From Hyalangium versicolor (GTDB taxonomy: Bacteria > Myxococcota > Myxococcia > Myxococcales > Myxococcaceae), in assembly GCF_020103695.1 (NCBI RefSeq), contig NZ_JAHXBF010000017.1, positions 1 through 64,000 of the forward strand: DNA of 64,000 bases, written 5' to 3'. The notes beneath the pieces were generated by a model. The model had not been told where the DNA came from and did no database searches. It worked only from the letters and a program-made list of their open reading frames with translations. This document shows, piece after piece, positions 1 to 6,642 of this stretch. A program made the translations under genes and the position numbers. How positions within the stretch are numbered: the stretch's first letter is position 1; every line of letters begins with the position of its first letter.

Positions 1-117
1 CTCTCCAAGTACGCTGCTTCTTCGGGGACCAGATGGATCAGGTGCGGCGGTCGTCTCCTCATCCACCAGAGCTATTCATTCCCCACGACTATGTCGAATG
101 ACTTGTCGGACACTCCA

Positions 118-1011
118 CTAGGGGGAGGAGCCTCCCAGCCTGGGGGCGTGGAGGAGGATGCCCTCGGGCAGCGTACTCCCGAGCAGGTACCCGAGAGACC
201 AGATCCGCAGGAGCGGCTCGTAGGGATTGGGCAGCTCCGCTAGCCGCTTGCCGAGGACCGACGGCGGGTAGACGTGCTTGCGATCGTACTCGTCCATGTT
301 GGGAGGGCCCTCGACGCGGGCGTTCTGGAGGAGGAGTGCCTCGAAGATCGTGGCCTCTTCGGCTTGCTCGGCGGCCTCCCGGTATGGGCCGGGCATGGCG
401 AACTCCTCTCCCTGAACCAGGTGACGGACGCGCCTGGCTTCTTCCCGAAGTCGCGGATCCTGGCGGGCGGATTGGGCCAGAAACTGCCGGAGCCCCCAGG
501 GCAGTGGGTCGCCCCCGGCGAGTGGAGGGCCGCCGACGCGCCAGGTGACGGAGGGGACTTCGGAGACGCCCCAGACACGCAGGCTTACGTTGTACTCGCG
601 GGCCAGAGACTCGGCGGCGGCCACTCCCTCCGGGTCGCTGGCGAACATCACACACGCCTCGAGATCGGGTGGAGTACGGGATGGCTCGGACCAGAACGGC
701 TCGATCCCCGTGCCATCACAGCGTCCGCAGTCCGCGGGGCCGAGATCCTCGCCGGGGACCCAGCTGCCGCGTCCATCTCCGCGGCAGACGGGGCAGCCCC
801 GCTCGCGGAAGAGCTCGAACTTCCTCCTCGGGTCGCCGAGCCATGCCTTGGGAACGACGCCTCGCTCGACAAGGCGCTCCCAGGCGCGTGAGGTGTCGGA
901 GATTCCCTCGATGGCGCGGCGGGCCTCCTCGAGGCGAGGGCGCTGCGGGCTCAACACGGAGCGCCTCAAGGACTCCCATCGTTCATTGGAAGATGATGAT
1001 TTGTGAGACAT
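118..1011 (-). CDS. Cys-rich protein of unknown function
   Basis: A 297-residue soluble protein with no signal peptide or membrane segment. Residues 73-98 carry two Cys-x-x-Cys knuckles in a Gly-rich setting (CPVCRGDG then CGRCDGTG), resembling half of the DnaJ zinc-finger domain, so it probably binds one zinc ion. No J domain is present. The rest is mainly charged helix. I do not recognise a family and assign no function. It reads on the opposite strand to nothing convincing and stands alone at the window edge; bases 1-117 downstream of its stop hold no gene I can support. Confidence 0.7.
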   Translation of the reverse strand: MSHKSSSSNERWESLRRSVLSPQRPRLEEARRAIEGISDTSRAWERLVERGVVPKAWLGDPRRKFELFRERGCPVCRGDGRGSWVPGEDLGPADCGRCDGTGIEPFWSEPSRTPPDLEACVMFASDPEGVAAAESLAREYNVSLRVWGVSEVPSVTWRVGGPPLAGGDPLPWGLRQFLAQSARQDPRLREEARRVRHLVQGEEFAMPGPYREAAEQAEEATIFEALLLQNARVEGPPNMDEYDRKHVYPPSVLGKRLAELPNPYEPLLRIWSLGYLLGSTLPEGILLHAPRLGGSSP

Positions 1012-1064
1012 GGTGCGTGCCGTGCGGCAGCCCTCCCAGGAACGTTACTTTCGCGCCTCGCCCT

Positions 1065-1094
1065 CTTTCGCGCCGCCCACGGGTGGCGCGAAAG
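1065..1094. terminator. Perfect 10-bp stem-loop between two minus-strand genes
   Basis: Arms CTTTCGCGCC (1065-1074) and GGCGCGAAAG (1085-1094) enclose a 10-nt loop. It lies after the CGNR regulator gene and before the start of the Cys-rich gene, both on the minus strand. There is no T-run on either side, so factor-independent termination is only possible; an operator for the downstream gene is the alternative. Confidence 0.4.
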
Positions 1095-1253
1095 GCGGCA
1101 AGGGGAACTTGGGCACTGGCAGGGTCACTTCCACCGGGAGACCGACCCTCTTGCCCGTCTTGAGGATACAGGACCTTGAGAGGGATGACGATGCTTCACC
1201 GAGGCAGCTCCCCGTTGAATGCGCTCTTGGGGAATATATTCCCAGCATGCCCG

Positions 1254-1874
1254 CTACTGCTGAGTCTTGAGCCGATGCCGGTGAGCCGCCTGTTTCGCTC
1301 GGTTTCCACAAAGCGCCATGCTGCACCAGCGTCTTGCGTGACCGCGCGTATGGTCGGCGAAAAGCAGTGTACAGGCTGGCCCCTCACAGGCCTTGACGCG
1401 CGAGAAATCTTCTCCACACACGAGTTGCGCCAATGATTCGCCGATGGGCAGAAGCAGTGCTTCCGGCGTACGCCATCGCCGCATGAGCTGAAGTGACAGG
1501 GGCGGATGCGCCTCGTTGTTTCGCACGATCCGACTGAAAGCCTCGTCGCGCTCCAGCAGGCGGTTCAGCGGCTCCAGGTCTTCCAGGGCCTCCGTCGCCA
1601 GCGGCTGGCCCCTGTGTTTCTGCACGAAGCCCCTGAACCATTCGCGCAGGCTCCTGGCCTGAGCGGCAACTTTGTCGAGTTCACCCGGAAGCGCCTGCGC
1701 GCGCATGTTCCGCAGCGCATCTGCCGGCACGAGCCGTGCCTGTTCCAGCCAGTTCAGCAGACCTTCGCCGTCATCGATCCAGTCGACTGGAGTGTCCACC
1801 GGCGTGGCGATCGAATTCAGGAAGTCCAGCCCCAGCACATCGCCGACAAAAATCGCGGGAGGGCGTTGATTCAT
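1254..1874 (-). CDS. CGNR zinc-finger (ABATE-type) putative transcriptional regulator
   Basis: About 206 residues. The N-terminal part (from IFVGDVLGLDFLNSIAT) matches the ABATE stress-response-like domain. The C-terminus carries the CGNR zinc finger: Cys in KACEGPACTLLFAD, then RRWCSMALCGNRAKQAAHR. The start at 1874 was chosen because the conserved domain begins right after it; the open frame extends upstream to 1991 but that extension would run over the promoter dyad. It is divergent from the hydrolase-reductase-SDR operon at 2148, with a dyad-containing promoter between them, so it is the likely local regulator of that operon (inference). Family proteins are presumed DNA-binding but poorly characterised. 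Confidence 0.85.
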   Translation of the reverse strand: MNQRPPAIFVGDVLGLDFLNSIATPVDTPVDWIDDGEGLLNWLEQARLVPADALRNMRAQALPGELDKVAAQARSLREWFRGFVQKHRGQPLATEALEDLEPLNRLLERDEAFSRIVRNNEAHPPLSLQLMRRWRTPEALLLPIGESLAQLVCGEDFSRVKACEGPACTLLFADHTRGHARRWCSMALCGNRAKQAAHRHRLKTQQ

Positions 1875-1954
1875 CACGAGTCCTTGTTCCGGCACCGCTC
1901 TCCTCGGCGCCCCCATCCGGAGATGGTGGTCATGGATAACCTCCCCAAGCCCGC

Positions 1955-1983
1955 TTGACAAGTTACCCTCACGAGAGTAACCA
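1955..1983 (+). promoter_or_regulatory. Sigma70-like promoter with operator dyad in the spacer
   Basis: TTGACA (1955-1960) matches the -35 consensus exactly; a 17-bp spacer follows, then TAACCA (1978-1983) as a weak -10. Most of the spacer is an inverted repeat: GTTACCCTC (1962-1970) and GAGAGTAAC (1973-1981), one mismatch, 2-bp centre. A repressor bound there would block RNA polymerase. It faces the operon starting at 2148 and sits between that operon and the CGNR gene. Confidence 0.6.
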
Positions 1984-2147
1984 GTATGCATCCGGTTTAG
2001 AGGTTACGGCCACCAAACCTAAGTAGACGGAGCGCGGAGATGTCCCCGAAGGATGTGCTGGCCCATGACGGACTAGAGGATGCGCCTCTCTCGGGATAAC
2101 CGGATCCATCGCATTCGCGTAGTTATGAACAGAAAGGAAAAAGCATC

Positions 2148-2993
2148 ATGACAACCGTTTCCTATCGAACCGCCAACGTGGACGGAACTCACATCTTCTA
2201 CCGGCAGGCGGGGACACCGGGCGCGCCGAAGCTGCTGCTGCTTCATGGCTTCCCGAGTGCCAGCCACATGTTCCGCGATCTGATCCCGCTGCTGGCGGAT
2301 CGCTTCCACATCATCGCTCCCGACCTGCCTGGTTTCGGGAAGTCCGACATGCCGCCTCGCGGCCTTACCTTCGAGCGCATCGCGGAGACGATCGGCCGCT
2401 TCACCGAGCTCGTCGGTTTTGACCGCTACGCCCTCTATGTCTTCGACTACGGCGCGCCGACCGGCTTTCGGCTCGCGGTGAAGCACCCGGAACGAATCAC
2501 GGCGATCATCTCGCAAAACGGCAATGCCTATGAAGAAGGCCTGAGTGACGGATGGAACTCCACCCGAGCGTATTGGGAAGATCCATCTGAGACGAATCGA
2601 GAGGCGCTGCGGGACTTCCTGAAGCCTGAGACGACGGCCTGGCAATACACGCACGGCGTTCCGGACACGACGGCGGTCTCGCCGGACGGCTATTCGCTCG
2701 ACAACTATTACCTGACGCGACCAGGTGCACATGACCTGCAGCTCGACCTGTTCGGTGATTACAAGAGCAACGTCGCGCTGTACCCGGTCTTCCAGCACTA
2801 TTTCCGGACCCATCAGCCACGCTTCCTGGCGGTCTGGGGACGAAACGATCCGTTCTTCCTGCCATCGGGTGCCGAGGCCTTCAAGCGCGACATCCCCAAG
2901 GCGGTCGTGCGCTTCTTCGACACCGGACACTTCGCCCTGGAAACACACGCCGCGGAGATCGCAGCGGTGATCCGCGACTTCCTCTCTGCCTGA
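2148..2993 (+). CDS. Alpha/beta hydrolase with Asp nucleophile (haloalkane dehalogenase/epoxide hydrolase-like)
   Basis: 281 residues, full length for the fold. The HGFP oxyanion motif is at 33-36. The nucleophile elbow reads VFDYGAPTGF, so the nucleophile is Asp100, not Ser, as in haloalkane dehalogenases and epoxide hydrolases (HDWG-type elbow, here with Phe for His). The catalytic His is His261 in TGHFALE. The start follows an AAAGGAAAA ribosome-binding sequence. It is the first gene of a three-gene operon; the next gene begins 27 bp after its stop. An Asp nucleophile implies hydrolysis through an alkyl-enzyme ester; the substrate cannot be read from sequence. Confidence 0.87.
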   Translation: MTTVSYRTANVDGTHIFYRQAGTPGAPKLLLLHGFPSASHMFRDLIPLLADRFHIIAPDLPGFGKSDMPPRGLTFERIAETIGRFTELVGFDRYALYVFDYGAPTGFRLAVKHPERITAIISQNGNAYEEGLSDGWNSTRAYWEDPSETNREALRDFLKPETTAWQYTHGVPDTTAVSPDGYSLDNYYLTRPGAHDLQLDLFGDYKSNVALYPVFQHYFRTHQPRFLAVWGRNDPFFLPSGAEAFKRDIPKAVVRFFDTGHFALETHAAEIAAVIRDFLSA

Positions 2994-3020
2994 CACGGCA
3001 ATCCGGCTCGGAGACTCATC

Positions 3021-3995
3021 ATGCGTGCCATCGTTCTCGAGAAATTCGGTGGGCTGGACAGCCTGGTCTACAAAGACATCCCCGAGCCGGAGCCAAGGCC
3101 CGGCCATGTCGTCATCCAGATCAAGGCCTTTGGAATCAACCACGCCGAAATGCATATGCGCCGCGGCGAATGGGCCGAGGCCGCACCCGTCAGCGGTATT
3201 GAATGCGTGGGAATCGTGAAGTCGTGTCCCGGCGGGGAATTCCCAGTGGGCGCGAAGGTCGCTGCACTGATGGGCGGGCTCGGCCGCACGATCAATGGCA
3301 GCTACGCCGAATATACAAGAGCGCCGGTCTCGAACGTCGCGCTCATCGAAGCGGACCTGCCTTGGGCCGAACTCGCGGCGATTCCCGAAACCTACGCGAC
3401 GGCATGGACCTGCTTGTTTCGCAATCTGGAGCTTCAGAAAGGCCAGCTCCTGGTCATCCGCGGTGCGACGTCGTCCTTCGGCCAGGCCGCATTGAAGATG
3501 GCAGTCAACGTGGGCGCCCGCGTGATCGCAACGACCCGCAGCCGCGATCGCTTTGCCCTCCTGGAAGGCATCGGCGCCGAACGTTGCGAGATCGAGCGGC
3601 CTGATCTGTCGAAGCATGTTCCCGAGGCAAAGAGGATCGACGCCGTGCTCGATCTGGTGGGCAACAGCGTCGTGCTCGACTCTCTCGCCATGCTTCGCCG
3701 TGGCGGCCGTTCCTGCCTCGCTGGCTGGCTCGGTGGCCTCGCTCCGATCCCTGATTTCAATCCGCTGTTGCAGATGGCAAGCGGCGTCTACCTGACCTTC
3801 TTCGGCAGTTTCGTGTTTGGCACGCCGGGCTTCCCACTCTCGGACGTACCACTGCATCAGATCGCGGCGGATGCCGCGGCCGGCCGGCTCGACGTCAAGC
3901 CTGTCAGGACGTTCCGCTTCGAGGAGATCCGTGAAGCGCACCGCGTCATGGAGGCCAACGAAGCTCGCGGAAAAATGGTCATCGTCCACGACTGA
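3021..3995 (+). CDS. MDR-family NADPH:quinone reductase-like oxidoreductase
   Basis: 324 residues. The GroES-like N-terminal domain (GHVVIQIKAFGINHAEMHMRRG) is followed by a Rossmann domain with the GATSSFGQAALKMA cofactor loop. The zinc ligands of true alcohol dehydrogenases are absent, so it belongs with zinc-free quinone reductases. It is likely to reduce quinones or enones with NADPH in the cytoplasm. Second gene of the operon; the SDR gene follows 29 bp downstream. With the hydrolase and SDR it suggests a short detoxification or catabolic route (inference from context). Confidence 0.88.
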   Translation: MRAIVLEKFGGLDSLVYKDIPEPEPRPGHVVIQIKAFGINHAEMHMRRGEWAEAAPVSGIECVGIVKSCPGGEFPVGAKVAALMGGLGRTINGSYAEYTRAPVSNVALIEADLPWAELAAIPETYATAWTCLFRNLELQKGQLLVIRGATSSFGQAALKMAVNVGARVIATTRSRDRFALLEGIGAERCEIERPDLSKHVPEAKRIDAVLDLVGNSVVLDSLAMLRRGGRSCLAGWLGGLAPIPDFNPLLQMASGVYLTFFGSFVFGTPGFPLSDVPLHQIAADAAAGRLDVKPVRTFRFEEIREAHRVMEANEARGKMVIVHD

Positions 3996-4024
3996 ATCAT
4001 CCCTGTTGACCCAGGAGACATCCA

Positions 4025-4795
4025 ATGACCCCATCCGTTGCAATCGTTACAGGAGCCAGCCAGGGCATCGGGCAGGCGACGGCGGTCCGCCTCGCGCGTG
4101 ATTTCTCGGCGCTGGTGCTGGTTGCGCGCAATCGCTCCAATCTCGAACAAACAGCGGAAGCGGTGAAGGCGGCCGGCGCCGAGGTGCTGGTCATCGATGC
4201 CGACCTGAGCCAACCTGCGGCCGCTCAGGCCGTGGTCGACCAGACCCTGGCTGCCTTCGGCCGCATCGACGCGCTGCTCAATATCGCCGGCGCGGTGCCG
4301 CAGGTCGACCTGTTCGCGATGACAGACGAGCAATGGGAAGGTGGGCTGGCGCTGAAGCTGCATGGCGCGCGGCGACTGACGATCGCCGCCTGGCCCGCTC
4401 TCAAGGCAGCCCAGGGTTCGGTCGTGTTGATGTCGGGCAATTCGGCACTGATTCCCAAGGCGGCGTATGCAGCGGTCGGCACGATCAATGCGGCGATCGT
4501 TGCGTTGGCAAAGGCATTCTCCGATCGTGGCATCGCCGATGGCGTGCAAGTCAACAGCGTGCTGCCGGGTCCGGTGATGACTGGCCGGCGGCGTTCGTAT
4601 CTGCAGCACTGGGCGCCACTGCACGACATGACGGTCGAGGAAGCCATGGCGAACTTCCCGAAGGAAGCGGGCATCGCGCGATACGGTGAGCCGGAGGAAA
4701 TCGCCGAGCTGATGGCCTTTCTGGTGTCGCCCGGCGCACGCTGGATGACCGGCTCGACACTCCGGATGGACGGCGGCGAGGTGAAGTCGACCTGA
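4025..4795 (+). CDS. SDR-family oxidoreductase lacking the usual catalytic Lys
   Basis: 256 residues, normal for a classical SDR. The TGASQGIG cofactor loop (9-16) and the NIAG motif (86-89) are intact, and the Ser137/Tyr148 pair is present. The YxxxK motif reads Tyr148-A-A-V-Gly152, so the catalytic Lys is replaced by Gly. This points either to a divergent active site or to a non-dehydrogenase role. The C-terminus has the usual PEEIAELMAFLVSPGARWMTGSTLRMDGG end, split here only by its stop. Third and last gene of the operon; the following 250 bp hold nothing I can support. Confidence 0.85.
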   Translation: MTPSVAIVTGASQGIGQATAVRLARDFSALVLVARNRSNLEQTAEAVKAAGAEVLVIDADLSQPAAAQAVVDQTLAAFGRIDALLNIAGAVPQVDLFAMTDEQWEGGLALKLHGARRLTIAAWPALKAAQGSVVLMSGNSALIPKAAYAAVGTINAAIVALAKAFSDRGIADGVQVNSVLPGPVMTGRRRSYLQHWAPLHDMTVEEAMANFPKEAGIARYGEPEEIAELMAFLVSPGARWMTGSTLRMDGGEVKST

Positions 4796-5054
4796 GGGAC
4801 ATGACGACGGGAGGTCGTGACCACCTCCCGCCGACACTCAACCGTTCGGACGCCTTGCGCCAGCTGCCTCCGCCGAGGACGACGAGGTTCGGCGCTCGAG
4901 CGCACCTGCCTGGGGATAGGGGCAACTCCGAGGCAGGCGCTACCCCACTCATCCCATCATGCACTGCGAGTCCACGTCTTCTTGACCCCGGGTGCCGCGG
5001 CGCTCGAAAGTAAGAGCCGCGCTGTCGACCGGCGGCCAAACGAGAGGACAGAGG

Positions 5055-6290
5055 GTGGGAAGTTACCTGGCGGTCCTGGCCGCCGTGCCGTACTTCGGGA
5101 GCCGTCCCCTGGTGGCATCCGCCGCCGCCGTTCTGCTCATGGCCCTTGGCGCGTTCGAGGCGGGCGCGGGTGACCCGGGGGCCCCACCCCATTCCAGGTT
5201 CCTGGCGGCGGTGGTGATCGGAACCCTCTTTGCCGTCTGGTCGGCGCAGCGTTTTGTGTGGGGCCACGTCGAAGCGGTGTGGCCGCGATTGAGCCCGTGG
5301 CGTTGGCGCGCTGCCGTCGCGACAGCCACGGCGTCTGGGATGGTTTTCGCGGGCTACCGGCTCGGAGCTTTCGCCTCCTCGGCCGAGCGTCCCACCTCGG
5401 CGCTCCTCCTTGGAGGCATGACATTGGGCGCGATGGGCGCACTGACGCTCGCGTTCGCACAGGCGCACACGCGGATTCGCCAGGGGCTGGAAGCCATCCC
5501 TGGCGCGGAGGAGCTGGGCGTTCTCCTGGTGCTGGGCGCGGGAGAGATGCTCTTCGTGGTCGGTGGGATGACGCTGTGCGCCTTCGCGCCGACGGCCGCG
5601 GCCATCGCCGTGCTGCCGATAACCGGGCTGGTCACCTGCGCCTATTTCCTCCTCCGTGCGCGGGAGGAGTCGGAGCGCATCGCGTGCCCTTCCTGTGCCA
5701 CGTCGACGCATCGCGCGGCGCTGCGCTGTCCAGGCTGTGGTGCGCTGCGCGAGCCGAGTGCGCTGGATGTGATTGGCCGAACCTCGCGCACACCGGCCTC
5801 GGACACGCAGGCCCACATCTTCGCGCTGCTCGCCCGCTGTCGCTGCCGAGCATGCGCCGAACCCCTCGAAGCGGGCGGACCTACGGCGTGCTGTGCGCGG
5901 TGTGGCACTAGCGCCTTCCCAGCTCCGGACGACATCCAGAAGTTCCTCCGGGCGGCGGATCGCACGCTGCTGCGGACCCTGCCCCTACTTGCGCTCCTCG
6001 GCGCGGTACCGGTCGTCGGGCTGGTGGCGGGGCTCTGCGTGCTGCGCCTCTCCAGCGCCAACGCGGTGGCTGCGCACGGGCGTTGGAAGCACCGGCTCGT
6101 GGCGCGCGTCGTCCGCGTTGGCTTGCTGCTGGTATTCTCGCTGTTGCAGGTGGTTCCCTTCCTGGGAGCCGCCGTGGTGCCGCTCATTGCCGTTGCGTCG
6201 CACCTGTCGAATCGAAGGCCGCTCCAGCGCGCGGCCGCGTTGGCGGCCAGCGCAGCACCGGTAGAACCGGCTCCTCCCGCCCCGGCTTAG
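5055..6290 (+). CDS. Polytopic membrane protein with zinc-ribbon motifs
   Basis: About 411 residues. I chose the GTG at 5055 because GAGAGGA lies upstream and the protein then opens with a hydrophobic segment; the frame stays open to a GTG at 4992. There are about five or six membrane segments in the N-terminal half, a cytoplasmic middle with Cys pairs (IACPSCATS, LRCPGCGALRE, CRCRACAE, ACCARCGT) that look like two zinc ribbons, then two or three C-terminal membrane segments. Function unknown. Its TAG stop and the TAA stop of the convergent gene overlap in the tetranucleotide TTAG at 6287-6290. Confidence 0.75.
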   Translation: MGSYLAVLAAVPYFGSRPLVASAAAVLLMALGAFEAGAGDPGAPPHSRFLAAVVIGTLFAVWSAQRFVWGHVEAVWPRLSPWRWRAAVATATASGMVFAGYRLGAFASSAERPTSALLLGGMTLGAMGALTLAFAQAHTRIRQGLEAIPGAEELGVLLVLGAGEMLFVVGGMTLCAFAPTAAAIAVLPITGLVTCAYFLLRAREESERIACPSCATSTHRAALRCPGCGALREPSALDVIGRTSRTPASDTQAHIFALLARCRCRACAEPLEAGGPTACCARCGTSAFPAPDDIQKFLRAADRTLLRTLPLLALLGAVPVVGLVAGLCVLRLSSANAVAAHGRWKHRLVARVVRVGLLLVFSLLQVVPFLGAAVVPLIAVASHLSNRRPLQRAAALAASAAPVEPAPPAPA

Positions 6291-6634
6291 AGAGGGATCC
6301 GGTGCTCGGTGCCCGGGCGGCGAATGACGACGGCGGAGAGCTCCACCAAGCGGGGCTCGGGTTGGGCGAGAAACCGACCGCTCACGACAGCGGGATCATT
6401 GTAGTACCAGGGCCCCCCTACATAGGGCGAGAGCACCTGGAAGCACCGGTCCACGAGCTCCGGGCACTCCAGCGTGATCCGCGGCCGATCCGGCGTGACT
6501 TCCAGGGCCGAGCGGGGAGCGCAGAGGACCGACCCATCGAACATCGCGACGAACTGCCCTTCCACGGTCACGAGTTGCCCGTCACACGCTTGCGCCTTCC
6601 CCAGGAGTTCCTCGACCGAGACCGGCTTGTCCAT
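6287..6634 (-). CDS. Small OB-fold-like protein; candidate immunity partner of the DUF4157 effector
   Basis: 115 residues, soluble, no signal peptide. The pattern GQLVTVEGQFV, then VVSGRFL, then VELSAVVIRR is that of a small OB-like beta barrel. It starts 8 bp after the stop of the 926-residue DUF4157 effector and is surely co-transcribed. Small cytosolic genes in this position behind a toxin are often immunity proteins or loading factors; that role is inferred from position only. I do not recognise a named immunity family. Confidence 0.7.
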   Translation of the reverse strand: MDKPVSVEELLGKAQACDGQLVTVEGQFVAMFDGSVLCAPRSALEVTPDRPRITLECPELVDRCFQVLSPYVGGPWYYNDPAVVSGRFLAQPEPRLVELSAVVIRRPGTEHRIPL

Positions 6635-6642
6635 GCTGTTCC

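Noticed and set aside
2073..4043. 656-residue open frame antisense to the hydrolase and MDR genes
   Set aside because: The plus-strand genes have clear family motifs, this frame has none.
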